From assembly GCA_022925895.1 (NCBI GenBank), contig JAKSYS010000214.1, positions 1 to 64,000 of the forward strand: 64,000 nt of DNA, in the 5' to 3' direction. Below are positions 1 to 10,372 of this stretch, in pieces. Source of the DNA: Fragilaria crotonensis. Taxonomy: Eukaryota; Bacillariophyta; Fragilariophyceae; Fragilariales; Fragilariaceae. The translations under genes and the position numbers were made by a program. Under the pieces are notes generated by a model. It had not been told where the DNA came from. It ran no database searches and saw nothing but the letters and a program-made list of their open reading frames with translations. Position 1 is the stretch's first letter, and each line of letters begins with the position of its first letter.

Positions 1-750
1 GACAGACGATGACATAAAACATAAGATGTCCTCTATCCTCTCTACATAGAGTAGGAGCTAGGAGTATATGATGTCTTGTAAATAGTTGCGTCCTGTACTT
101 TGTTGTACATGGTAAATGTACTCCAGTTCAAGGTATGCACAACTGGTACTGAATGCACCAATAGGATGTACTGTCACTATTTCGTATGAATAACTCTCAA
201 GTATTCATTGCATACGTCGTGCGACGACATGCTTTATTGTACCGTGTACCCCGAACCCCGATCCCCGAGAACAATTAATTACTACTCTGGAGTACCTCCT
301 GAGTCCTGAGTACAGTACTGTACAGCGTACTGGAGTACAAGTTATTCGCATGTACTTTACGTGTGCGCATTGCGCATTGCGCTCGATGGTCCCAATCGTA
401 TGTTTCACGTAACTTCTCTATTATGTTCTCATCGTCCTTGCGAAGAAAGGAAAGCTGAACGGCACTGGCTGTTTCGTATTGAACGTCAATACGACATCCG
501 TACGGCACTTCGGGGAGGGTTGGCAGCACGGCAATTCAGCAACCCCATCATTTATTTACCCCTGAATTCTCCTAATCCTCGCATCGCTTGCTCCTGAGAC
601 ATTACATGTAGTCAACCTCGTTCTACAATCATAAGTACTCCATTTGATAGGACCAAGAATTTGGATGAAGAGAAGTACACGGTACCATTCGACGTCGCAT
701 ATTCCGTCTGAGGGTGCTCTTGCCGAGATCCTATAATCAAAGACAGACAC
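1..750. other. Intergenic, no supported gene
   Basis: Short overlapping ORFs occur on both strands but none shows a recognisable domain. The sequence is rich in GTAC and AGTAC words, as are other gaps in the window. An in-frame stop at 709-711 separates it from the first gene, whose first ATG is at 751. Confidence 0.5.
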
Positions 751-2520
751 ATGCTCCAGTCTACGAGAAGGCGACGGGCGACTGAGGCTGGTGGCGACTT
801 CATATCGCCATCCTGCCCTGTATGTCACAAGTCCCTACCGTCAGTGGTAAGCATACACGTCAGGCAACTCTTTCTCACACAGAAATAAGCTGACTATACG
901 TCCCTCGCCTACCTTGCTGACTCTTGTTTTCAATCCTATCACGACTAGAGAAATATGGATCCCCTAGATCATGAGAGAATGGTTTTGCGACATGTTACTC
1001 GATGCACATCAGCTCCAGAACGCCCTCCTTCCAAAACGGGGTCGGTACTTCGGAAACGGGAGATACAAACGTTCAGCTTGCCACAAGGACCGGAGGAATC
1101 GGATAACACTCCAAGCTTTGCGTCATCCCCGATGTCGTCGCAATCGCATTCGCTTTACAGCGATGTCCCTACAATTGCTGCTTTGGACGGGGATAACAAG
1201 ACTTCTGGAATCGATTCAAGAGTACTCGAGGTGCAGGTTCCAGCTCAGCCGGGCGGCCCAAAGATGATGCTTACTGCTCAGTTACCTGAATCAGTTGAGA
1301 ATGTCGCTTCTGTTGAAGTATCGATTGGCGAGTTACACTCCCCTAAAACGATGATAGCGGACGGTGGTCGTACGCCCAAGATAGCTAAAGAAACAACGAC
1401 CCTCTCGAGTCTTGTGTCAGCAGCAGAGTTCGCTCAGCCACTGCCATTGGAGAATGTTGCTTCCCGCGTTGATCGGAAGCTTGTCGCCGCGCGGCATGCC
1501 CAATCGCCTGTGTCGGATGCAGCCCACTGTCCTGTTTGTCACAAGTTGTTTCCTCGAATGGTAAGGATCCGTATCGTGCCAAACACAGCTGACGCTGTAC
1601 GATCACCCTCTCTCACGCAAGCCCTGAATTGTCATAAGTACTCCACTTCTTCCAAAGGTTACGAGCGAGACGTCTTCAATCATGTACTGGCATGTTCTAG
1701 AGGCGCTGATGTGCCCTCGGCGTCTATTCCTGTGAAGTCACAGCAAATCACCTCCAAAGCACCAGGCCCAATGCCAAGGCCCCCTTTGCAAGATGATGTA
1801 CAACCAATAACGAGAGGGAAGGCGCCGGGAGCGGACTCGACAGCTTCGGATTGCAGCACCTTCACTGATAGATCCAAGTCACTGCCGATAGCGAAAGAAC
1901 CTGCAACGAATAAGCGAGTTATATCCGATCCGCGGCATTTCCTTCTGCAGACGTGGTGGAGGCCTCAGAAGCTCAGACGAACGTTGCCCACAGTTCCGTT
2001 TAGCCTCCAGCAATGCGTTGTTGTGAATTCAGAAGAGAGTCAAATAGTGGAAACTACTAAGCAGCGAAGTAGTCGGAGGTCGCAGACTAGAAGTTGTTCG
2101 AACGCTCCTAATCTGACGCTTCGTTGTCCCAATTGCGCGCGGGAATTTACAAGAGGATGGCTGGTACGTACTTCTCGCTGGTTTCTCTTGACGCTATCGT
2201 CGGTGCGCTGACGCTTGATCCTTTCCCCCCATACCATACAGGGTTCTATTACTGAGGAGTCCATGAGTCGTCACGTCACCAAGTGTATGCAGAAAATATA
2301 CAGCACAGTTCCACTAAATAGAACGGTCACCGCAAATCGAGACGCTGACGGTGGCGGTGCGTCTTTGCCTGGTGGCAAGCGTAATCGTCGCGTACTTCCT
2401 GACAACGTGAGAAAGCAACGCAAGAGATCATTCGAATGTAGAGCTGCCAGCATTCTTGCGATGCTAGATGGTGAAGGAAGACAAGCCCTCGTCGACATGT
2501 TTCTCGCGTCTGGTGTCTAA
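751..2520 (+). CDS. Triple C2HC (UBZ-like) zinc-finger protein, four exons
   Basis: Best reading is join(751..846, 949..1560, 1639..2163, 2242..2520), giving 503 aa. All three introns are GT-AG and phase 0 (102, 78 and 78 nt). The start is the first ATG after an in-frame stop at 709-711. Three fingers of the form C-x2-C...H-x3-C are seen. Finger 1 begins CPVCHKSLPS and ends HVTRC, finger 2 begins CPVCHKLFPR and ends HVLAC, finger 3 begins CPNCAREF and ends HVTKC. Each is cut by an intron a few residues after the CxxC. With the splice at 1639, fingers 1 and 2 both have 21 residues between the second Cys and the His, which supports that acceptor. The pattern resembles RAD18-type UBZ fingers but with wider spacing. 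The linkers are Ser/Pro-rich and the C-terminus is basic. Function is unknown; ubiquitin or nucleic-acid binding is a guess. Convergent with the downstream oxygenase. Confidence 0.65.
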
Positions 2521-2677
2521 ATTTGGTTCATAGAGGCATAGTGAACGCACATACAATTTCTGGTAGCCCTGCACTTAAGAGCCAAACTAGTCGTAGATAA
2601 AGGAGTTTCGGAAATGAGCGCATTGAATGATATATTAAACGAGGGTGTTATCGCATTGGTTGGGAAATCCCAGCATT

Positions 2678-4003
2678 TCACGCTTTGCTGTTGCAATAGG
2701 CAGCTATGGCATCTGTGGCTGCAATGTAAGTATTCCCTGGTGGAGCAGTTGGTTTATATGACTGCTCCCGCAACCACAATTGGGCAATCCACTTGTCTTG
2801 CTTCGAATCTTCCGAAACAGCTTCGCCGCAGTGCAGCGTCCGAATGTCGAGGGGTCGTCCTTCGATCCCACCTGCAGCGGGAAAGAATAACAGGGCCGAT
2901 CCCTTGTGTGGACGCACGCGCATAGGGCCCTCTGGCCCCCCTAGATCTCGAAACATTGTGGCTCCGCCCTCATTCTCGTCCAAATCTGTCAGGTAAACAA
3001 GCAAAGTGGCCGTGCGCTGCCCGGCTTTTGTCATGGCATCACTTCCAGGTGCGAGTGCATCTAGATGCCATGTAAACTTCTCAGAACGACGATATCGAAC
3101 GGTCTGCGGCTCCTCAAATCGATCAATCGATTCAAGGCCGAATAGACGGGATGCTTTGGCCATAAGTTCTGGCACCGCCTTGTAGTGATGAAACCAAGTC
3201 GTACTCGTACGCTGAGATTCTGCGCTTGAATCCTTGCCGACTGTCTTCGATCTGCTCTGCAGCGGGGAATCAAAGTTCTTGGGCGGCGCTTGCGACATCG
3301 CGATGTAGCGATCGCACTCCTCCATAGTGAAAAAATCTTCGACAGAAATGACGAGAGGATCGACGTGAAGGACCTTGAATTTTTCAAAGGGAGGAAGCTT
3401 CGAAACAGCTAAGCCCTGTGGCGGGGCGTCGATGCTTGTGGATGTTGCCTGCCTTCCAGGTGCCACCAACAAACTATCAAGGTTCCTACCCAACGGAGGG
3501 TTGAGAAGGTCGTTGAAGCCAGGGTTGAAGGCTTCTGGTTTGCCGTTCCCAGTCGAAGTTAAGAGGTCTTGAAACGACAAAACAGGCTCCGGATCATATG
3601 AGGTTTCTCCTTCGTCGGCAAGATAGTTGAAACTGCGAAATCCATATATATGTGCCAGGCGCTCATAGATATCCATTGGCAGATCTGCAACAGGAGCATT
3701 TTGGTTGCCCGTAAATGGGAGCAAGGTTTTCCCAACGTCTAAATCTAAGGCCGGGAAGGCAGCGTAATCGTCCTGAACATTGGTAACAACTTGCTTGGTA
3801 GTGGGAACCGCCCCGAAACCACCACTCCTTCCACTGGAGGACTGGGTACTAGTACTATGGTTTTTCGAGCTCCTACTAGCGGACTTCTTTACTTTCGCTA
3901 GCAAAACACTGGAGCGACGACCATCCCACAACGCCCCAGAGGATACTGGAGCAAAGGCATCAGCAGATGAGATCAACAAGATTATTAATGGAGAGATCAA
4001 CAT
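2678..4003 (-). CDS. Prolyl-4-hydroxylase-like 2OG-Fe(II) oxygenase with plastid-type presequence
   Basis: A single exon of 441 aa. The C-terminal third has the double-stranded beta-helix signature of the P4H alpha-subunit family: an iron-binding HxD in FTWHLDAL, a distal His in RTLHCGEAV, and a basic residue shortly after for 2-oxoglutarate. Such enzymes hydroxylate prolyl or other side chains using O2 and 2-oxoglutarate. The N-terminus has a hydrophobic signal segment ending in SSADAFAPVSS, which fits the diatom ASAFAP motif that directs proteins across the four plastid membranes; Phe is at the expected cleavage position. A Ser/Lys-rich stretch follows, like a transit peptide. A region of about 180 residues between presequence and catalytic domain is not recognised. 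The substrate is unknown. ATG at 4003 is chosen because the signal segment starts there. The gene is convergent with the zinc-finger gene, about 160 bases apart. Confidence 0.8.
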   Translation of the reverse strand: MLISPLIILLISSADAFAPVSSGALWDGRRSSVLLAKVKKSASRSSKNHSTSTQSSSGRSGGFGAVPTTKQVVTNVQDDYAAFPALDLDVGKTLLPFTGNQNAPVADLPMDIYERLAHIYGFRSFNYLADEGETSYDPEPVLSFQDLLTSTGNGKPEAFNPGFNDLLNPPLGRNLDSLLVAPGRQATSTSIDAPPQGLAVSKLPPFEKFKVLHVDPLVISVEDFFTMEECDRYIAMSQAPPKNFDSPLQSRSKTVGKDSSAESQRTSTTWFHHYKAVPELMAKASRLFGLESIDRFEEPQTVRYRRSEKFTWHLDALAPGSDAMTKAGQRTATLLVYLTDLDENEGGATMFRDLGGPEGPMRVRPHKGSALLFFPAAGGIEGRPLDIRTLHCGEAVSEDSKQDKWIAQLWLREQSYKPTAPPGNTYIAATDAIAAYCNSKA

Positions 4004-4701
4004 TGCCGACTCCTATGCATACAGTACTCCGGAGTCCAGAGTATGTGGTACGACCACTGGGGTCTCGTGTGACGTTTACGAGTAAGTTTCATCATCCAGG
4101 GTCGTCGTGGTACTATGCATACCTAGTAGTAGATTACGTACCCGTAGTAGCTGAAACTCCCAGGTCCCAGTGCTCACAACTCACAACGTCCTTCAATGTC
4201 GCACCTGATGTCTTCCTGTATTCAGATTTTAACTTATAGCTGAGCTTAAGTTTTTTTAGTTGAAGTTGTCCGCAGAACAAAAAACCATGGCCAACTCGAT
4301 CTTAAAACGCCCTTTACGGCCTCTGTCCATTCGTTTTTTTGTACATAGCGTTTTTCAAGGTTCCAATGGCGCATAACCAATTAAATTATGGTTCGATTTT
4401 TACATGGACAAAGGACAAAGTTGTGTCCATTCGGAAAAAGGAAATCCAAGTTCCGAACTTCCAAGTTTGACCTAACTGGTGACGAACATCATGTTCCCCG
4501 AACAACATATGAGGCGTAGCTCACAACTTTCAAGATGACAAGAAAGTCAAGGGTGTCCAGCTATCCATCCTCAGCCAGCATCTGTCCTGAACAACATAGT
4601 AGTTGCACATGCGGCAGCTATCATGACCCCTAAGGCAACGAACAAAGACAACTGTAGGATCTAGGCCAGAACGTGTTTTTTGACCACGCCAACGAAGGTC
4701 A

Positions 4702-5629
4702 GTGAGGGACATTTACAATCAACTTGGGGATGTCAGTTTTCGGAGGGCGTATCGAACGAAGTATGAGACGTTCCAGAATCTTGCCTCAATGCTCCGCCAG
4801 CACAGCAAAATTGCCGCATCTGGAAAGAAAGAACACTCAAGGAACTTTCGTCAGAATGGACAAATATTGATGGATGTCCAACTTGCGTGTGCCTTGCGTT
4901 GGTTTGCAGGAGGATCCTCTGCATACGACATCATGACTACTTATGGAATTGGTCATACAGATGCCATCAACAGTTGACGATATGCATGTTGTTGTTGATG
5001 CTATCAACTGTCATCCAAACTTCAAAATTGCATACCCTCCTGAAGAACACAACAACCAACAATCTAGTATAGCTGAGGAAGGTTCCTGGCAAGTTTCTGG
5101 TGCCAATTATGCATGCTGTGCAGGTGCAAAGGATGGAATCCTAACATGGATTCATAAAGAGTCCGAGAGAGATTGTGCAAAATCTGGCTGCAACTCGGGA
5201 AAATGCATATGTATGAGAAAGAGGAAGTTTGGTTTGAATTGTCATGCAGTGAGCAATGTTCAGGGCATCATGTTGGACATGATATCAATCATGTACTATC
5301 CCGGATCAACTTCCGATTGTCTGGTGGCATTCGAAGGGATGAGGCTATTTCAGATGCTGGAGAGCGGCATGTTAGCCCCAGGGTTGTGCCTATTTGGCAA
5401 CAACGCTTACATAAACACATCCTGCATGGCAACTCCGTATGCCGCTGTTTCAGGTGGCTCACTAGATGCATTTAATTTCTACCATTTGCAGTTGCCAATC
5501 CGAATTGAATGCATTTTTGGTATATTAACTCTTCAATGGTCCATATTGAGAAGTGCGACACCCATGAGTGTGAGTATCCAAAAGGCTGTTGCACTGGTTC
5601 TTTGTCTTGCAAAGTTACATAACTATTGA
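4702..5629 (+). pseudogene. Harbinger transposase (DDE_Tnp_4 type), broken
   Basis: Two overlapping frames carry consecutive parts of a Harbinger transposase. 4702-4977 has the helical N-terminal part (LGDVSFRRAYRTKYETFQNL, then ALRWFAGGSSAYDI). 4943-5629 has the catalytic part: a GANYACCAGAKDGIL segment with the first acidic residue, YPGSTSDCLVAFEG, LFGNNAYINTSCMATPY, and the closing RIECIFG with the glutamate. In most relatives the third segment reads GDNAY; here the Asp is Asn, so a catalytic residue appears lost. The frame changes near 4943-4977. The N-terminal DNA-binding part is not seen. The family cuts and pastes DNA at TTA sites. Confidence 0.75.
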
Positions 5630-6250
5630 ATTGATGCTAGCTAACGACACTGTTGCTTTGTCTAGTACAGCCTCAGACGAGTGGCAACATGAGATCCATG
5701 GAGCAGTTCCGATGGTACTCACAGACCATTCCGACATTCCAACGGTGGGATTACTCCTCGCCAGTTGCTTGAAGGTGGGAATCATTTTGATGCCATTCGG
5801 AATCAGTGGTTGCTAAAACTGACAACAACAATGCAACTACATAAGCCAGACTGAAGGGACACCACTGGTGCAGGATAGGTTACATCATTTTGTTGCTTCT
5901 GCCGGTCTCACTAGACCATCATTATTTACTCCTTAGAATAAGTAGTAGGAGTTTATAATAAGTTCTAGTAGGTCAATGTCAAAAATCATTTAATAAGCAT
6001 TGTTGTTAAAGAATTTCAAGTTCTAGACTCCGAGTTTCAGTTTCGACTTGGCAACATTCACAAACATAACACGCTGACAGCCTTGGAGTTTGTTTGTTAG
6101 TGGGATCTAACTCTACATTGATTTTCCTGTACAGCCTTGCTGCATCAGTCAACTCGGCCTTTTGACGTACAAGGCGTCGCGATGTTGTTCTCTCAAGGTT
6201 ATTGATTGCGTTTGTTCATTCATTCGTTGCTCGTGTTTTTGATCCTCATC

Positions 6251-6751
6251 TCAATCATTTAACAATTGTTGCTGACAATCTGCAAGTTCTCTAATTGACT
6301 GGACAAGAGGAAGCAATGTTGATTCTTCACAGTTGTCATCTTGTTGGTGACATTTGTATTTGCGGCTGCTGCCACGACTGCTCGTGCTGACACCAGCACA
6401 AGATGCATCGGATGCACCAGTGCCATCGCTCAGACGCTGCAGGGATGATTGAAGCAGTTGGTGGCAGTCTGCTACCTCCCAAAAGTATAAAAGATGGGAA
6501 GGTCGACCGTTAAAGATGGCGGCCTGAGTGTTCAAAGCACGAGCTGGCCTTCCAACAAGTGACCCATGATGATATCTTGGTCGGCGTTGCTTCCGGCCTT
6601 GATCTTGTTCCTCGTCATCCAAAACAGACGACAATGCACAGGACAAAAATTCTGCATCATGATTTTCATCATAGTATTCTTGATCAATTCCACCCTCGCC
6701 CTGTCCACTCTGTTCCCACCTACTGATGCTACGAAGTAAATCAGATCGCAT
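6251..6751 (-). pseudogene. Second Harbinger-associated ORF, partial
   Basis: A 166-aa frame with SRWEQSGQGEGG, a GSLVGRPARALNTQAAIF segment, LLYFWEVADCHQLLQSSLQR, and a Ser-rich then helical C-terminus. From memory, diatom Harbinger elements carry a second protein with WERSGQGDGG, RPQRALDSRAAF and YLLYFWEVLDTYQLL motifs; this matches it in order. The further N-terminal part appears in broken minus-strand frames up to about 7420 (for example WTQQQTIEWLQQNPV near 7220). Its role is not established; in PIF elements the second protein helps the transposase bind DNA. Convergent with the transposase inside the same element. Confidence 0.55.
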
Positions 6752-7878
6752 CGACGCAAAAATGTCTTGAATCTTCTGTGGAGTTGCTGGCGAGAGTGCA
6801 GCTAGTACGTGGTTGTACTCTCATTGTCAGCGTGACAATCCGATGCTGGTGCAATCGGATTGAATTCCGGACTATTCCAAAGTCCAGATATTACTTTGAA
6901 TACAGTTTTTGGTCTGTCGTGTTCAGAACAAAAAATGCAGCACCAGCCAGCAGAAATCATTCTTCATGGTGCTTACCTACTTTCACTATGGCGTGCATCT
7001 AATTCATGTTGACTTTGGACATCAGCTCTTGTGAGGAAAAGAGCCTTCACTTGATCCGGTGTGAGACACCTTATAACACAAAGATAAGGAACAGTTCTGT
7101 GCCATCACCCTCCAACGTTGCTGGTATTTGCCGCCACCAACTCACAAGTCTCTTGTTGTTGCTGCTGGGTCCTAATCAAGACGTTGCGAAGTCAACGTCC
7201 ACATTGTCATGAACTGGGTTTTGTTGGAGCCACTCTATCGTTTGCTGTTGAGTCCAATTACTAGGGCAACGGATTGGGGATATGTTGAACAGCGTCGCCC
7301 GTCTTGCAAGTTCCTTACCATAGTCCGTGTTTTAGGACGTAGTGACCATGGTGCTGTTTCAAAACTGAAAAAGGAGCATTATCGCTTTGCATGCCAATAC
7401 ACATTAGACACAGTATCTTCTTCTCATTACCAGATTCTTCGTACACTTTCTGGCACGGACATAACTCCTCATCTTCAGAAGTAGAGGCGGCAGGTGTAGC
7501 TGCAAGCAGCAGCGGTGATTCAGCACTTTCTCAACCATAGGTGCAGCACTTTCATCAAGTGAGACTTTGATGCTGCTCATTGTTGTGTACACGACCACCA
7601 GGTGCTGTAATGATTTGTCTGCTTTGTGCTTTTGGTAGTACTATGTGATTGCCAAAATCTAAGATACCTCCAGGCAAAGAACACACGTTCTTCATGCAAA
7701 TGCTGTCAATCCAATGGTCAGCATAAAAGGCTATGAAACTTGGATTTCTGAACTTGGCTAAAAAATCTTGTTACTTGGATCTCCAAGTTAACGAAAGACG
7801 AGTCCCACTAAACCAAAAAGGTTGTGCACCCCGGGAAACTTGGAAACTTGGATAAAAACCCGAATGGACAGGCCCTTA

Positions 7879-9463
7879 GAGTTATGAAATTAGGCAATCC
7901 CTATTTCGTGTGCGCATGGATCTCCTTTAACCAGGGCCATGAATTTCCTCCTTGTTGCTACACAAGATTACCAGAGTCCTTCACTGAGGTCACGTGAGCA
8001 CATTCCTGCTGTGCAAGATGATCACATCTTCAAACAATACATGATCAACTTTTTCATGTCATTATTCACCAGAGAGGACATACGCTCATCTTATTTCCAG
8101 CTGCTGCCAAGGTTGCCAATACCTCCTCTGGTTGATACTGACTATGCAGTAACCAACTTGCCCGCCAAGGAAGTTTTGAGAATGTAGGATCTTCTGTTCT
8201 TGATGGTCATGAATCCCCACCATATGGAGTTGACATTAGAGTTGTTCTACGATGAGCCGAGAACCAGTACAGCATTGATGAGATTGGCTTGGAACTCAAG
8301 AAGATCCCTGTTTCCATTGATACTTGTAGCGCTCTATGGGGTCAAAGAAGGACTGGACATACAAGAACACCTTCACTAAGGTTGAATCGTTTTGTTTTAG
8401 ACAGATGCAACATGAGACCTTGGAACTTGACTAGATGTCCTTTCTTGGATATTTCCTCCATAAAGACTAGTAAAATGGCTTGAATCGAGGCACCAAGCAA
8501 ATTTGGATTAGGTGAATGCTTCAGTGCATGAAGTGTAAGTGGTGCATTTTTGTTCGTGAAATGTTTGACACCATCAGCAACAACAGCCACATTATTGTCT
8601 CCAATGTGCGAGATGATCTGCTTCTTGTCCCTGACGAGGCATCACCCGAGACCATTCTTTCCCATTTCATTTACATGCTTTTAGTATCGGGAGAGAGCCG
8701 TGGAAAAGTGCAGATGCCGTGGTTGTGTCAGCCAAATCTCAGCAGTGCTGTGTTTGACCATGAGTCCAGCTGGTCCTTGTGATTCCTTTGATCAGCTGCC
8801 TCACGAATGTCAAACAAGCATGTGCCTGTGGAAAAGATACTCGACCAAGCCAGAAGAATTCAGTGTTGTAACAATGAATGTAGAAATGCAATGTCATGGG
8901 GCGGCCTGATCAAGTCTCTCTTTGCAGCAGAATCTCACCAGACAGGTTATAGGCACTGCCATTGGCACAAATGTTTGTCTGTGTCACCCATTTTGTTACT
9001 CCTCAAACACTCATTTTCTATTTTTCACGTATGCCGTCATCACCTATTGTTGAACCTCTCTTACTAGTACTCCACAAATTAAAAATTAACAAAATGAGCA
9101 TGACAGCATTCCCATATTACAATTTACAATCGACACTGTGCACTGTCGGAAGTCGAATGCCTATACTGGATTATTCCGAGTAGCGATATAGTGTATCGAG
9201 TATCGAGTATCGAGTACACGTACTGTGCACTCAATGCAAAGAGCTCGTACTACGGATGTACCTCAAATTCATGAAACAAATAAAGCAACCGTGTACGGCT
9301 CGGTAAATTCACCAAGTAGGAAAAACATCGTGCTATCACCGTGCTAAAATACTAGGTAGAGTACCAAATAACACTAAAAAGTGTGAACAGTGAACTGTAA
9401 AAATGCACGAGTGCAATGAACCGCATGAATAACAGATGAACTACTAGAGACTAGTGGTAGAGA
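7879..9463. other. Unidentified decayed ORFs
   Basis: Outside the Harbinger ends. Short frames are seen at 7939-8187 (+), 8342-8590 (-), 8516-8782 (+) and 8807-9067 (+), the last with a CCNNECRNAMSWGG segment. None was recognised. Their density suggests remains of another element or gene. From about 9180 the DNA turns into GTAC-rich intergenic sequence with a short GAGTATC triplet repeat near 9200. Confidence 0.3.
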
Positions 9464-9518
9464 CTAGTCTACTAACATTAAGATTGGGATTGAGAGTCCC
9501 ATCTGCCAAGACAACTTT

Positions 9519-9960
9519 GTGTTAAGAGAAGTGTCCCTCAGAGGAACGACGTCGCGGACACGAATGCAGGCAGCAGAGTTCTGCTCCCGAAAGACATCAG
9601 CGAGCCGAGGCAAAAATGGTGGCGGAGGAGGCTGCGTGGGCTCAGCATCTTCAACACAAAAACACGCCGCCAAGTCTGCTAAAGCGGAAGCACGTCGTCT
9701 TGATGAGAAATCGGCGGAAGTTGCTGCAAATTTGGTCAGCAAGAACAAGAACGTGCGGCAAACAAGGCTGCTGTAGAGCAAAGCAGAAGCGCGTCGTCGT
9801 GATTATGCCGGAGGCAAAAAAGGCTGCTGCTTTTACTGCAGCTCAGTGTCGCAACCGAGGCTCAGGCCCAAAAGGAAGCTGCTGAGAGGAGTTGACAGCA
9901 GGAGGAGGAGCGACAAAGACTGGCCGAGGAATTCAAGGCTGATAAAGAAGCTGCTGCTCT
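9519..9960 (+). pseudogene. Remnant of an Ala/Lys/Glu-rich coiled-coil ORF
   Basis: Coding-like sequence rich in Ala, Lys, Glu and Arg runs across shifting frames: AKSAKAEARRLDEKSAEVAA is followed in other frames by QKEAAERS and RQRLAEEFKADKEAAAL. This looks like one coiled-coil coding stretch broken by indels. No family is recognised. The gene or element it came from is unknown. Confidence 0.35.
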
Positions 9961-10372
9961 GCTTTCCCCCCGAGTAGGAGGCTCCGCCAAAGAGCGTTGC
10001 CAAGATCAAGGAAGGGAAAGGAGGGGGGAACAATGTCATCCGGAATTTGTGTGACAACGAGAGGAGGCCGCCAAAGGCGACTCCAGCAGCAAAGCCGCCA
10101 ATCGCATCGTTGATGGTTTGTTGCGGCTCTTGTTTTGTGTCACTCTGGACTATGTAGTCTAGAGAAATCTTGGGTACAAGCACAAACATAGTACCTGGAT
10201 TAGTAAAATGTATCGTTGTGTTGGCACACTTCATAACCAACTTCTAACGGCAGCAAATGATAGATCTCGTTACAGGCTTTCTTTTTAGCTACTTAAAGTG
10301 AAGCAAAGATGTATATTGATGAAGATATGACGAATCGAACAAACTTTTTTAAAGATTTTGTGAAGCATAGTA

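Larger units (their letters stand above)
4317..7875. mobile_element. PIF/Harbinger DNA transposon, decayed
   Basis: The ends are imperfect inverted repeats: CGGCCTCTGTCCATTCG at 4317 and, on the other strand, GGGCCTGTCCATTCG at 7875. Both ends are flanked by TTA (4314-4316 and 7876-7878), the usual Harbinger target duplication. Inside lie a plus-strand transposase in broken pieces (about 4700-5630) and a minus-strand second ORF (about 6250-7420), the usual two-gene convergent plan of the family. Copies of TGTCCATTCGG near 4430 suggest subterminal repeats. The coding parts are interrupted several times, so this copy is not autonomous. Confidence 0.8.

Noticed and set aside
9519-9781. Glycine- and alanine-rich small genes on both strands
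   Set aside because: Composition and shifting frames fit a decayed coiled-coil ORF; no intact gene is supported.
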